Part shown: positions 36,400 through 47,999 of the stretch, piece after piece
How positions within the stretch are numbered: the first letter of the stretch is position 1
Layout: every line of letters begins with the position of its first letter
From: Pseudoalteromonas shioyasakiensis
Lineage (GTDB): Bacteria > Pseudomonadota > Gammaproteobacteria > Enterobacterales > Alteromonadaceae
Assembly (NCBI RefSeq): GCF_001550135.1
Contig: NZ_LRUE01000015.1
Coordinates: forward strand, 1 to 64,000
Length of the DNA stretch: 64,000 nt
Direction: 5' to 3'
Translations under genes and position numbers: made by a program
The notes under the pieces: generated by a model
Databases searched by the model: none
The model's input: only the letters and a program-made list of their open reading frames with translations
What the model was told of the DNA's origin: nothing

Positions 36400-37398
36400 A
36401 TGTTTTTACGCATACTGTTAGTCTCAGCACTTGTTTTATGGTCTTCTGCAAGCCTAGCCGCTAAAGAGCAGTCTCTTAGTTTTGATGCTGAGTTAAGCAA
36501 TTATCAATACGACTTACCTGTACAGTTTTTTAATTTTTCGTCACAAAATACGCCATTAAAAATGGCTTACTCTTACCTTAAACCTAGTAATAATATGCCT
36601 ACCGCTGTGCTCATGCATGGCAAAAACTTTAACGGCCATTATTGGACTAATACTGCCAAGTACCTTAATAGCAAAGGCTATGGAGTATTGATCCCAGATC
36701 AAATTGGTTTTGGTAAATCATCAAAGCCCGCCGATTATCAATTTTCGTTTGCTGTATTAGCCAATAACACTCATCAGCTAGTGTCATCTTTAAATATTGA
36801 AAACCCTATTTTACTTGGCCACTCAATGGGCGGCATGCTAGCAAGCCGTTACAGCCTGATGTTTTCTAGCCAAGTTAGTAAACTCATTTTGCTAAACCCA
36901 ATTGGTTTAGAGAACTATTTAAATTATGTGCAATACAAAGACACTGATTTTTTCTTTAAAAATGAATTAGCTAAAACACCTGAAAAGGTTATTGCTTACC
37001 AGAAGAAAAACTATTACGACGGTAAATGGAATAGCTCTTACGAGCAATTAACCCATTTTATTAGTGGTCAAATTCAAGGCCCTGATCATAAGCATATGGC
37101 GTGGGTTAATGCTAAAACCTACGATATGATTTTTACACAACCGGTCATAACGGAGTTTGATCAGTTAAGCATGCCTGTGTCTTTAATTATAGGCACCCGC
37201 GACAGAACTGGTCCTGGCCGCAATTGGAAAAAAGCAAATGTTGACCATGAGCTTGGCCGTTACGATAAATTAGGCAAAGCCGCGGCAAATATGATCCCAA
37301 AATCGCAATTAATTGAATTAGACGATATTGGCCACCTACCTCACATCGAGGATTTTGAACGCTTTAAAGGTGCATTAGACAAAGCGTTATCATTTTAA
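36400..37398 (+). CDS. Exported alpha/beta hydrolase
   Basis: This hydrolase has about 332 residues, with a signal peptide (MFLRILLVSALVLWSSASLAA), so it acts outside the cytoplasm. The fold signatures are an oxyanion segment LMHGKNFNGHYW, nucleophile elbow GHSMGG (Ser near 148), acid Asp in GTRDRTGPG, and catalytic His in DIGHLPHIE. It is related to alpha/beta hydrolases annotated as esterases or haloperoxidase-like; the substrate is not identifiable. Two ATG codons (36397 and 36400) follow AAGGA, and the second has better spacing. It is a single gene between two repeat islands. Confidence 0.88.
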   Translation: MFLRILLVSALVLWSSASLAAKEQSLSFDAELSNYQYDLPVQFFNFSSQNTPLKMAYSYLKPSNNMPTAVLMHGKNFNGHYWTNTAKYLNSKGYGVLIPDQIGFGKSSKPADYQFSFAVLANNTHQLVSSLNIENPILLGHSMGGMLASRYSLMFSSQVSKLILLNPIGLENYLNYVQYKDTDFFFKNELAKTPEKVIAYQKKNYYDGKWNSSYEQLTHFISGQIQGPDHKHMAWVNAKTYDMIFTQPVITEFDQLSMPVSLIIGTRDRTGPGRNWKKANVDHELGRYDKLGKAAANMIPKSQLIELDDIGHLPHIEDFERFKGALDKALSF

Positions 37399-37605
37399 TT
37401 TTGGTCGCGCGAAACAAGTTTCGCGCCTACGTGTAGCAGCGGGTTTATCCCGCGTCATCAGATGCTAGGTTCTGGGTTCTAGGATCTAGGCCCTAGGACG
37501 CGATGTAAAATCGCTGCTACCTCGAATCTCGCACCTCGCATCTCGCACCTTTCCCCTTTACTCTTTCTAACTCGCTAACTTTCCCCTTGAAACTTTCCTT
37601 TTTTA
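37399..37605. repeat. Repeat island 7, clearest composite unit
   Basis: The modules appear in order. A REP-like palindrome CGCGCGAAACAAGTTTCGCG comes first. The left arm GTAGCAGCG...CGCGTC follows at 37433-37456, then CTAGG-type heptads. The inverted right arm GACGCG...CGCTGCTAC is at 37497-37520, and a C/T tract of CTCGNAN and TTTCCCC heptads closes the unit. The same order recurs at 41386, 47403 and 49201. Confidence 0.88.
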
Positions 37606-37722
37606 ATAGCGTTATTAGGGGCTGATCTGTATAATCCGCGGCCTATTATTTACCCTATTGCTTGTTTATTTTCGCAGTTGCTGCGCCCATAACCCTGTCA
37701 GTATTTTTCTAGGAACAATTCG

Positions 37723-39321
37723 TTGATTTCAACCGCAAATATCACCATGCAGTTTGGTGCAGAGCCTCTGTTTGAGAACATTTCAGCTAAGTTTGGTAAC
37801 GGTAACCGCTATGGTTTAATTGGCGCGAATGGCTGCGGCAAATCGACCTTTATGAAAATTCTAAGTGGTGCGCTTGTGCCAACGTCTGGCAATGTGTCGA
37901 TTGCACCGGGTTTAAAGCTAGGTACGCTAAGCCAAGATCAATTTGCATTTGAGCAATACACTGTGGTTGATGCGGTGATCATGGGTGATGCAGAACTATG
38001 GAAAGTTAAACAAGAGCGCGACCGTATCTACTCTCTGCCAGAAATGAGTGAAGAAGACGGCATGAAAGTCGCTGAACTTGAAAGCGTTTTTGCTGAAATG
38101 GATGGCTACACAGCAGAAAGCCGTGCAGAAGAAATTTTGATCCAAGCGGGTATTGAGCAAGAGTTTCATTATGGCTTAATGGCAAACGTTGCGCCGGGCT
38201 GGAAACTACGAGTGCTTTTAGCACAAGCACTGTTTGCAAACCCTGATATTTTGCTACTTGATGAGCCAACCAATAACCTTGATATTCACACCATCACTTG
38301 GCTAGCTAACGAGCTTAACCAGCGTAAGTGTACGATGATTATCATCTCGCACGACCGTCACTTCTTAAACTCGGTGTGTACGCACATGGCCGATATCGAT
38401 TACGGTGAGCTACGAATTTACCCGGGTAACTACGAAAAGTGGATTGAAGCTTCAAGCTTGCAACGCGAACAGCTACTTGCTGAAAACGCAAAGAAGAGCG
38501 CCGAAATTGACGAGCTACAAGAGTTCGTAAACCGTTTTGGTGCTAACGCATCAAAAGCAAAACTAGCGAGTTCTCGTGCTAAGCGCATGGATAAAATTAA
38601 GCTTGATGAGGTAAAAGCGTCAAGCCGCATTAGCCCATCACTTCGTTTTGACGAAGGCAAAAAGATGTATCGCCAAGCATTAGAGCTTACCAAGCTAGGT
38701 CATGGCTTTGATGGCGAAACCCTGTTCAGCGGCGGCGAGCTACTACTTGAAGCCGGCGCTAAACTTGCTGTTATTGGTGAAAACGGTGTTGGTAAAACCA
38801 CCCTATTACGTTGCCTAGTGAATGAATTACAAAGCAACGAAGGTGTGGTTAAGTGGTCTGAAAATGCCAGCATTGGTTATTGCCCGCAAGACAGCAGTAA
38901 AGACTTTGATAACGACTTAACTTTATTTGATTGGATGTCGCAGTGGCGCACCGCTAAGCACAACGATTTAATGGTGCGTGCTATGTTAGGCCGTTTATTA
39001 TTCACCGCAGACGACGCTAACAAAAAAGCTCGTAACTGCTCGGGTGGTGAAAAAAACCGCCTATTGTTTGGTAAGTTAATGATGCAAGACATCAACGTGC
39101 TCATTATGGACGAGCCAACCAACCACATGGATATGGAAGCCATTGAAGCACTCAATAACGCATTAAAAGATTACCAAGGCACGCTGATTTTTGTGAGCCA
39201 TGACCGTGAGTTTGTATCGTCTTTAGCGACTCGTATCATCGATATAAAAGATCAACAGCTTATCGATTTTCAGGGCACGTTTGACGAATATATGGACCAT
39301 GTTGCGCAACAAGCGCAATAA
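37723..39321 (+). CDS. ybiT: ABC-F ATPase, YbiT type
   Basis: This soluble protein has 532 residues, two ABC domains and no membrane segment, as in ABC-F translation factors that act at the ribosomal E site. It tracks E. coli YbiT closely from the start ([18 protein letters not shown]). It has Walker [10 protein letters not shown] and GENGVGKTT, the unusual first signature [12 protein letters not shown], Walker [10 protein letters not shown] and LIMDEPTNH, second signature NCSGGEKNR, and the interdomain linker (about 240-320) rich in Ala/Lys. The start is TTG at 37723 with AGGAAC upstream. It is a single gene with its own terminator. Confidence 0.94.
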   Translation: MISTANITMQFGAEPLFENISAKFGNGNRYGLIGANGCGKSTFMKILSGALVPTSGNVSIAPGLKLGTLSQDQFAFEQYTVVDAVIMGDAELWKVKQERDRIYSLPEMSEEDGMKVAELESVFAEMDGYTAESRAEEILIQAGIEQEFHYGLMANVAPGWKLRVLLAQALFANPDILLLDEPTNNLDIHTITWLANELNQRKCTMIIISHDRHFLNSVCTHMADIDYGELRIYPGNYEKWIEASSLQREQLLAENAKKSAEIDELQEFVNRFGANASKAKLASSRAKRMDKIKLDEVKASSRISPSLRFDEGKKMYRQALELTKLGHGFDGETLFSGGELLLEAGAKLAVIGENGVGKTTLLRCLVNELQSNEGVVKWSENASIGYCPQDSSKDFDNDLTLFDWMSQWRTAKHNDLMVRAMLGRLLFTADDANKKARNCSGGEKNRLLFGKLMMQDINVLIMDEPTNHMDMEAIEALNNALKDYQGTLIFVSHDREFVSSLATRIIDIKDQQLIDFQGTFDEYMDHVAQQAQ

Positions 39322-39332
39322 GCCCTTCCTAG

Positions 39333-39364
39333 AAAAGGTGAGCAAGTTAGCTCACCTTTTTTGT
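39333..39364 (+). terminator. Terminator of ybiT
   Basis: The stem AAAAGGTGAGC / GCTCACCTTTT has a six-base loop and a trailing T run. Confidence 0.9.
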
Positions 39365-39459
39365 TTACGTTCAGTTACATATTCACTTTACTGAATTACC
39401 CATTTTAGGTAACTTAAATTTCTGTGACTTCAATAGAACAATAAATTTAAGGGACCTAA

Positions 39460-41385
39460 ATGAAAAAGCTCCTCAGCGTATCGGCACTGACTCTGGCTCT
39501 AACAGGCTGTGGTGGCGGTTCATCTACAGATAAAACGCCAGATGTAAAAGTAGAGCAAAATACTGCACCGACGCTTTCTGGCTCGCTCACTCTCTCAGCC
39601 AAAGCGCTTGAATCAACTAATTTAGTTGTTGATTTAAAAGATGAGCAAAACGACAGTGTGACAACAACGATTATTGATAAACCAGAGTGGCTGACTGTAA
39701 CCACCAGCAGTAATCAAGTAACTTTTAGTGCAGAGCCAAGCTTATTCGAAGTAGCCAACCACGCTTTTACTTTAGAAGTCTCTGATGGTAAAGCGAGTAA
39801 TCAATATACCCTAATCGTTAATGTCGCCGAAAACCGTGCAGCATGGCAACCTATTGAGCTTAGCAATAGCGAAGTGATGGGGAACTGGCATTCAAGCGAT
39901 GGTAGTGTGCAGCTTTCGTTTGCCACTGAAGACACTGGTGTGATTGCTCAAAATGGTGAGTTAAGTCGTTTTGATTGGTCGAACCCTGATGTTATTGCAC
40001 TAAATACTCAAGCGATTGATTGCTTGCATGAATGTAATCAACAAGCCCTTCTTGAAATGGAAGTATTAGCTAAGCGCGATGATGCTATTCGTGTTGAGCT
40101 TTTTAATGTTTCAACCGATAAAGGCGAAGTAGTTACCCTTTATAAATCAAATACAGAGCTTAGCTCTGCGTATTATGTTGATATGGACGACAATACTTTT
40201 CACATGGTGAATCATTTAAACACCGAAGGTGAAGAAAGCTATTTTGAAGTATCGATAGCAAGCTATATTCCAACAGCTTCAGGCAGTACCACATCATTCC
40301 CTTATGCAGAGTTTTCGGCGATCTTAGAAGGTAAAACGTTAGCGATTAATGGCGACAAATTTATTACGAACAGCTATGCAAATCAGCTAAATAAAGAAGG
40401 CTACGAGGTGAATGTAGAGTTTGACCTTAACCTCGTTAATGCCGAAGTGGTTGCGCAGTTCGATAATTTTTCGGTGCTAAAACTGCAACATGTTCTTAGC
40501 TATCATGATGAAGCTGACGCTGCGAATATTGTTGAATCAGAAGAGCTAACTGAAGCTATGAAAGTGCAAACGTCAGTTGTTGCATTACAAAAACTGACAC
40601 CGATTGCGGTTCCTGAGCTTAAAGTGGGTAAAACGTATACTGGTCGCTTAAATAATAAAAATTCAGATACAGGTGAAGGATTAACGTTTCGCTATTTACC
40701 ATCATATTTCACTATCACAGCAGCCGACACTGCAACGGTAACATTCAATACGCCTATAAGTACCGACTCGTTCAAGTGGCATTACAACTTAGACAATAAT
40801 GGCGAAACCGTTAAGGTAACCGGCAATGGCCTAGATACCAGCTTACAATTTTTCACTCAACCTGATGGTAAAACTCTCATGGTGCGCGAGCGAAATAAAG
40901 AAGAGCGTCAGGCTCGCTTAGGGTATGAATTTTTGGAAGTGATTGATGATTCAACTATCACTCTTGATGACTATAAGCATCTATTTAGCTACTTACGTCA
41001 AGACTACACCAGCGGCAACCTGAAAACATACTGGTTTATAAATGATGATGGTAAAGGCAGCTTCTATTATGCTGATCAATATGGCCTTGAAAACAGAGCT
41101 AACTTTACGCCAAATACCTATTGGCAATTTGAAGCTGATAACAGTATTAGTTTTGCAATGATGTCTCAGTGCCCAAGTGCATTTGATTACGCTAGCTGTA
41201 AGGATGAGGTGTTAGGCGATGATGAAAATTTATATGCCTCTTTAATTAATTTTAAAATTATTCATAAAGAAGCAGATAAATTCATTTTCGACCGCCTGTT
41301 TTGGCAGCGTATCTATAACTACAGCGATAAAGAAGTTGAAGAAAACATATACCAAAACAGTTATTGGTTAGGGATTGAAAAGTAA
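39460..41385 (+). CDS. Predicted lipoprotein with N-terminal Ig-like domain
   Basis: This 641-residue lipoprotein has the lipobox LTGC, followed by GGGSS, the glycine/serine tether common in gammaproteobacterial lipoproteins. Residues about 35-125 read like a cadherin or Ig-like domain of the putative-Ig type (NTAPTLSGSLTL, DKPEWLTVTTSSNQ, FTLEVSDGKASNQYTL). The remaining 500 residues are beta-rich, have no recognised family and no enzymatic motif. It is a single gene; GGGA precedes the ATG. Probably an outer-membrane or surface protein. Confidence 0.82.
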   Translation: MKKLLSVSALTLALTGCGGGSSTDKTPDVKVEQNTAPTLSGSLTLSAKALESTNLVVDLKDEQNDSVTTTIIDKPEWLTVTTSSNQVTFSAEPSLFEVANHAFTLEVSDGKASNQYTLIVNVAENRAAWQPIELSNSEVMGNWHSSDGSVQLSFATEDTGVIAQNGELSRFDWSNPDVIALNTQAIDCLHECNQQALLEMEVLAKRDDAIRVELFNVSTDKGEVVTLYKSNTELSSAYYVDMDDNTFHMVNHLNTEGEESYFEVSIASYIPTASGSTTSFPYAEFSAILEGKTLAINGDKFITNSYANQLNKEGYEVNVEFDLNLVNAEVVAQFDNFSVLKLQHVLSYHDEADAANIVESEELTEAMKVQTSVVALQKLTPIAVPELKVGKTYTGRLNNKNSDTGEGLTFRYLPSYFTITAADTATVTFNTPISTDSFKWHYNLDNNGETVKVTGNGLDTSLQFFTQPDGKTLMVRERNKEERQARLGYEFLEVIDDSTITLDDYKHLFSYLRQDYTSGNLKTYWFINDDGKGSFYYADQYGLENRANFTPNTYWQFEADNSISFAMMSQCPSAFDYASCKDEVLGDDENLYASLINFKIIHKEADKFIFDRLFWQRIYNYSDKEVEENIYQNSYWLGIEK

Positions 41386-42048
41386 AGGAGCTTGCAGCGG
41401 TCAGCCGCGCGAAACAAGTTTCAAACCTACATGTAGCAGCGGGTTTATCCCGCGTCATCGGCGAGTTCTTGGCGCTAGGATTTAGGTTCTAGGCTCTAGG
41501 CTCTGGGACGCGATGTAAAATCGCTGGCTTTTAGTCGTTAGAGGTCAGAAGTTAGATGTCAGTCGATCTGCTGGGTCGGTTAGGTCGAATTTTCTTCTCA
41601 ACAAAAGTGCCTCTTATGCAACATTGTAGGAGGTACTTTAGTGCCGAATCGAACTTAAAGAAGAGCGGTCAGGTTTCAGGTCAGACGCGCGAAACAAGTT
41701 TCACGCCTACGAATGAAACATAGGCGCTAGGATCTGGGTTCTGGGTTCTGGGTTCTAGGCGCTAGGACGCGATGTAAAATCGCTGCTACAGACTCGCATC
41801 TCGTTACTCGCACCTTTCCCCTCGTAACTTGAAACTCGCTAACTTAAGACATTTCCCGGCTAAAGCCAGTCCTACGCGGGAAACACCAGCTGCTAGGTTC
41901 TAGGCGCTAGGCTCTAGGACGCGATGTAAAATCGCTGCTACCTCGTATCTCGTATCTCGTATCTCGTATCTCGCATTTCGTATCTCGAACCTCACATCTC
42001 GTAACTTTCCCCTTTCCCCTTGAAACTCGCTAACTTTCCCCTCGTAAC
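41386..42048. repeat. Repeat island 8
   Basis: This is the second longest island. It holds a composite unit (left arm 41433-41456, right arm beginning 41507) and an inverted copy of the island-2 unit at about 41513-41713 (ending in CGAAACAAGTTTCACGCC). Further CTAGG heptads, the CCCGGCTAAAGCC element near 41847, and a very regular heptad run (CTCGTAT four times, 41942-41969) follow. It ends in C/T-rich sequence. No coding frame is supported. Confidence 0.88.
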
Positions 42049-42049
42049 T

Positions 42050-42083
42050 AAAAAAGGCCACACAGTTTAACTGTGTGGCCCTT
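42050..42083 (-). terminator. Terminator of katG
   Basis: The stem GGCCACACAGTT / AACTGTGTGGCC (42056-42080) is followed by a run of T on the minus strand. Confidence 0.88.
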
Positions 42084-42103
42084 GTACTTAACGGAATTTT
42101 AAA

Positions 42104-44317
<2,214 letters not shown>

Positions 44318-44545
44318 CTAAAAAGTCGCTTTTATCCCTTTCGTCATAAAGAGAGATTTTCTAATAGTTATGAATAACTAATAGCGAATAAGTTCCTGTT
44401 GTTTAAAACTATAGGAGCTGTATATGAATAAAGCTAGATCCAGATCATAGTTTTAAATCGATTGCACCGATAGAAAAATCTGATTTGATTCATTTTATAA
44501 AACCGTCCATTTTATAAGGGTATTTTTAAACAGCGAGTAGCCCTT

Positions 44546-44803
44546 ATGAAAACCATTAATCCTGACGTTGCTAGACAACTAAGCATTAACTTTTTTATCG
44601 CCAACTTACCTATTTTGATGTTAACAGGGCTGGTAGTCGCATCGCTTGTGGGGCTAGCCTTTAGAAGCTCGGTGTTGTTTTGGCTAGCGCTGTTAATAAC
44701 GCCTTTGAGCATTAATTATTTATATTCTAAAAAACGTATTAAACAGTTTTGCAAAGACAACAAATGCACTGATATTTCTTGCCTTGCTAAGCAAACTGAT
44801 TAA
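44546..44803 (+). CDS. Small membrane protein
   Basis: This 85-residue protein has two adjacent hydrophobic segments (FFIANLPILMLTGLVVASLV and VLFWLALLITPLSINYL). A basic, cysteine-containing tail follows (FCKDNKCTDISCLAK). No family is recognised. It is divergent from katG and convergent with the GAF kinase gene. The ribosome site is weak (GCGAGTAG). Judged real from the membrane pattern and isolation, but with modest certainty. Confidence 0.55.
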   Translation: MKTINPDVARQLSINFFIANLPILMLTGLVVASLVGLAFRSSVLFWLALLITPLSINYLYSKKRIKQFCKDNKCTDISCLAKQTD

Positions 44804-44867
44804 TTTTTAATTTTATTACCCAGTCACCAGATTATTTAGCCAACAACTTGTATAAAATATTAATTAG

Positions 44868-46241
44868 TTATGTGAGCTTTTGCGGCAATTTGAAGGTGAC
44901 AGTAACGCCGTTATCAGGTTTGCTATCGATGCTCACTTCACCTTGCAGCGCTTGCGTTGCAAGGTTATAAACTATCGACATACCTAAACCACTACCGCCA
45001 TTGCCTCGCTTAGTAGTGAAAAATGGCTCAAATACCTTGTACATTACATCTTCGGTCATGCCATGACCGTTGTCTTTATAGGTTATGGTGTAACTATTGG
45101 TGTCGTTATCGATACTTACAGCGATATCGATGCGGTTTTGCTCACGGCCAACAAATCCGTGCACACAGCTGTTATTTACAAGATTTAAGAATATTTGGCT
45201 AAGCGCCCCCGGAACGGTTATAAGCGAAAAGTCATCAACACAGTTGATGTTTACTTCAACATTATGACTTCGTGTAAGTGGCATTAAGCTATGTAAAATA
45301 TTTTCAAAGTAATCTTTAATGTTGGTTTCAAGTAAATTAAGCGATGATTGATCAACCGCCGTTTGTTTAAAGTCACTGATGAGCTTTGCCGCCCGTTCAA
45401 GGTTGGTAAACGATATTTTGATACACTCGTTTAAATGATTCATGCCTTCAAGTAGGGCTGCTTTTGTTAAGGTATTTGAATCTATGTGTTTATTAAGCGT
45501 ATTTAGCTTATCTTTTGCCGAGCTATTTGCTGTGACTGCGATGCCGATAGGCGTATTTACTTCATGGGCAATCCCCGCAACAAGATTACCTAGTGAAGCC
45601 ATTTTTTCGGCTTCAATGAGTTTTTCTTGCATTGCGGTCAGTTCAGATAAGGTTTTTTCAAGCGTACGAGTACGTTCTGCAACACGTTGTTCTAGATGCT
45701 GATTAGCACGCTCAAGTTCAGCATTGATACGTTCGTTTTCTTGTGCCGAGAGCGCTCTGCCATAAAGATCAGCCAAAGCACCGATGAATGAGCATTCATC
45801 TTCTGTCCATTGCCGTTTACCACCTATGTGCTCACAGCAAAATATTCCGATCATTTTTCCTTTATAGCGAATTGGCGCATCGAGCATTGCACCTATGTTA
45901 AGAGGTGTTAAGTAACTTTCGCTAAATTCAAAGGTGGCAGGGTCGGTATGAGCATCTACTGCGGTAATCGTACGTTGGGTGTCGAGCGCTTTAAAATAGG
46001 CAGGGTATGCATCACGAGGGAGCACTAACATTTGAATTTCTTTGCCGTTTTCTCTATCAAGTAATAAACGGCATTCAATTGCGGTGTTTTCTTCATTTAA
46101 CAGCCAGATCCCAGCTCGGCCAATTTCTAGGCCATCAAGTACAGCATTCAGAATTAAGCGTTCAGCTAATTCAACATTGCCACTATCAAGATCAGAAGAA
46201 ATCGATACTTCATACAGCAGTTGGACTAGTTGTTGGCGCAT
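44868..46241 (-). CDS. GAF-domain histidine kinase
   Basis: This 457-residue soluble sensor kinase has a GAF domain at about 10-175 (ERLILNAVLDGLEIGRAGIWL, MLDAPIRYKGKMIGIFCCEH) and a coiled coil (180-215). The HisKA helix has the acceptor His in GIAHEVNTP (near 235). The ATPase domain has NLVNNSCVHGF, YKDNGHGM, and GNGGSGLGMSIV. No partner regulator is adjacent, so it is an orphan. There are no membrane segments, so it senses a cytosolic or diffusible signal. All catalytic motifs look intact, in contrast to the interrupted kinase at 4371-5345, whose HisKA motif is similar. Confidence 0.92.
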   Translation of the reverse strand: MRQQLVQLLYEVSISSDLDSGNVELAERLILNAVLDGLEIGRAGIWLLNEENTAIECRLLLDRENGKEIQMLVLPRDAYPAYFKALDTQRTITAVDAHTDPATFEFSESYLTPLNIGAMLDAPIRYKGKMIGIFCCEHIGGKRQWTEDECSFIGALADLYGRALSAQENERINAELERANQHLEQRVAERTRTLEKTLSELTAMQEKLIEAEKMASLGNLVAGIAHEVNTPIGIAVTANSSAKDKLNTLNKHIDSNTLTKAALLEGMNHLNECIKISFTNLERAAKLISDFKQTAVDQSSLNLLETNIKDYFENILHSLMPLTRSHNVEVNINCVDDFSLITVPGALSQIFLNLVNNSCVHGFVGREQNRIDIAVSIDNDTNSYTITYKDNGHGMTEDVMYKVFEPFFTTKRGNGGSGLGMSIVYNLATQALQGEVSIDSKPDNGVTVTFKLPQKLT

Positions 46242-46372
46242 ACTCTCACCTTTTAGTTTTACGACTCCTTAAGTCTAGACGAACATTGTGATTCTGACAG
46301 AACGAATATAAGTTTTTAAAAACTCATTAAGTATTAAGTAGTTGTTCAGATTAAAATGGGTATATTGTACCT

Positions 46373-46449
46373 AACTCCTGTTGATACCCCTTACGACTTT
46401 ATGTTGTTTAAGCAGTTTGGCCAGCTCTCCCCCGAGCTGGTTTTTTTTG
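46373..46449 (+). ncRNA. Candidate small RNA ending in an orphan terminator
   Basis: A strong terminator (46420-46449) faces the plus strand, but no plus-strand gene ends upstream. A -10-like TATATT lies at 46361-46366, preceded at 16 bases by a poor -35, giving a possible transcript of about 77 bases. It could instead be an attenuated leader of the TPR gene that starts at 46512. Detected by eye only. Confidence 0.3.
46420..46449 (+). terminator. Rho-independent terminator without an upstream gene
   Basis: The stem CCAGCTC / GAGCTGG has loop TCCCCC and is followed by eight T. The nearest plus-strand gene starts after it, at 46512. Confidence 0.85.
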
Positions 46450-46511
46450 CCTAGTCCACAATGCTCACGCATGTTACAGTTACCTCAGAAATCACTAAAA
46501 ATTAATATGTC

Positions 46512-47402
46512 ATGCGTTATACCTTAATTTTAATCACTTTTTTAATGAGCTTTAGCACATTTGCAGCAGCTCAAAATGAGCCAGAAAACCGCCCAGGTTT
46601 AACCGAAGCAGAGCAACAACAAGCTCTCAATAAGCTTCAAGAACCTATGTATAAGCCATTGTTAGAGCGCTATATTCTTGATGAATTAAAAGCTGTGCGC
46701 CAAGATCAACAAAAACTGCGCGAAGATGTGACAAAACAAGTTGCTCATACGCAACTTGATACTGCCGACCGTGCATTAACTTATACAACAGATACTATTA
46801 ATAATGTGTTTTTCATTATTACGATTACCGCGTCAATTTTGGTTTTAGTCGGTTGGAATTCACTGCGTGATGTTAAAAACAAAGTAGAAGATATTGTTAA
46901 TACACGCGTCAGTGCGATTACAAAAGAATATGAAGAGCGCCTAAAAGTACTTGAAGAAAAACTACGTGAGCGATCTGAAGAGATCCTATTAAACCAACAA
47001 AAGATCTCAATCACCAATGAAGTTCATTCTTTATGGATGCGTGCCAATTTAGAAAGCGATGTTGCGAATAAGATTGAGATTTTTGACGAGATCTTAAAAC
47101 GTAAACCAGAAGACGTAGAAGCCATTGCCTACAAAGCAGATGCACTGTTAGAAATAAACGAAACAGGTGAAGCTATCGAGCTTTGTAATCAAGCATTAGA
47201 AATTGATAGCGACTACGGCTATGCATACTGGCAACGTGCTTGTGCATATGCGTTACTGCACAAACACGCCGATGCAATGGCTGATATTCGTATGGCCCTT
47301 GAGTATTCTCCTAACCTACGTAACGAGCTATTACACGAAAGTGCATTTGCCAGCCTACACGACAACGACAGCTTTAATTCGTTGCTAAACGAAACGGCTT
47401 AG
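46512..47402 (+). CDS. Membrane-anchored TPR protein
   Basis: This 296-residue protein has a signal-like N-terminus (MRYTLILITFLMSFSTFAAA), a polar helical region, one membrane segment near 97-115 (VFFIITITASILVLVGW), and a coiled coil (120-165). Tetratricopeptide repeats fill 180-290 (PEDVEAIAYKADALLEINETGEAIEL and YGYAYWQRACAYALLHKHADAMADI). If the N-terminal segment is cleaved, the TPR part faces the cytoplasm and the first 90 residues the periplasm. Partner unknown. Single gene. Confidence 0.82.
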   Translation: MRYTLILITFLMSFSTFAAAQNEPENRPGLTEAEQQQALNKLQEPMYKPLLERYILDELKAVRQDQQKLREDVTKQVAHTQLDTADRALTYTTDTINNVFFIITITASILVLVGWNSLRDVKNKVEDIVNTRVSAITKEYEERLKVLEEKLRERSEEILLNQQKISITNEVHSLWMRANLESDVANKIEIFDEILKRKPEDVEAIAYKADALLEINETGEAIELCNQALEIDSDYGYAYWQRACAYALLHKHADAMADIRMALEYSPNLRNELLHESAFASLHDNDSFNSLLNETA

Positions 47403-47640
47403 CCGAACCCCATGTAGCAGCGGGTTTATCCCGCGTCATTGGCGCTCGGGTTTAGGTTTTAGGTCCTAGGCTCTAGGTCCTAGGCGCTAGGACGCGATGT
47501 AAAATCGCTGCTACAGACTCGCACCTCGTTACTCGCACCTTTCCCCTCGAAACTCGCTAACTTTACTCTTTCCCCTTGAAACTCACTAACTTTACTCTCG
47601 CTAACTTTACTCTCGCTAACTTAATCCCCCTCTATTGCAA
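47403..47640. repeat. Repeat island 9
   Basis: This is a composite unit of the island-7 kind. Left arm GTAGCAGCG...CGCGTC is at 47414-47437, CTAGG heptads follow, and the inverted right arm is at 47491-47514. A C/T-rich tract ending in repeats of TTTACTCTCGCTAAC closes it. No gene seen. Confidence 0.87.
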
Positions 47641-47661
47641 AAACACCAAATACCGCTAAAC

Positions 47662-47685
47662 TAATCATTAAATACCTAATGATTA
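47662..47685 (+). promoter_or_regulatory. Probable operator of the hipBA-like operon
   Basis: The perfect inverted repeat TAATCATTA / TAATGATTA has a six-base spacer and lies 15 bp before the preferred start of the XRE gene. Antitoxins of this type usually repress their own operon through such palindromes; the assignment here is inferred from position and symmetry. Confidence 0.6.
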
Positions 47686-47699
47686 TAAAAGTAATCAAT

Positions 47700-47999
47700 A
47701 TGCGTTCTGAACAGGCTGCAAAAATGGCACAAAAGCTGGGAGATTTGATTCGCCAGCACCGAACTCTTCATTATACGCAAAGTACATTTGCGAAAATGAT
47801 TGGGGTATCACGTTCGACTGTACAAAAGTTGGAGCAAGGTGATGTTGTGAAAAGTGACATTCTTTTTGAAGCGCTGGTAGTACTTAACTTACAGGGATCG
47901 CTTCTCGATGAAATAAATGAATTAGCGGCCGACGTAGGTGGATACAATGCTCGCCAACGCAAACGAAATTCACCACAGGAAATCAATGATGACTTCTGA
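47700..47999 (+). CDS. XRE-family regulator, HipB-like antitoxin
   Basis: This DNA-binding protein has about 99 residues. Its helix-turn-helix is at roughly residues 15-70 (TQSTFAKMIGVSRSTVQKLEQGD), and the tail is basic. The frame also opens at an ATG at 47679. That ATG lies inside the palindrome, so the ATG at 47700 is preferred; neither has a clear ribosome site. The next gene overlaps its end and encodes a HipA-like kinase, so this is the antitoxin/repressor of a hipBA module. Confidence 0.8.
   Translation: MRSEQAAKMAQKLGDLIRQHRTLHYTQSTFAKMIGVSRSTVQKLEQGDVVKSDILFEALVVLNLQGSLLDEINELAADVGGYNARQRKRNSPQEINDDF

Noticed and set aside
41942..41990. Possible CRISPR or phase-variable tract from CTCGTAT repeats
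   Set aside because: It is a heptamer run in non-coding sequence, not inside a gene and without spacers.
44424..44450. Eight-codon open frame after GGAGCTGTAT
   Set aside because: It has a plausible ribosome site but is too short to support without conservation evidence; it may be chance.
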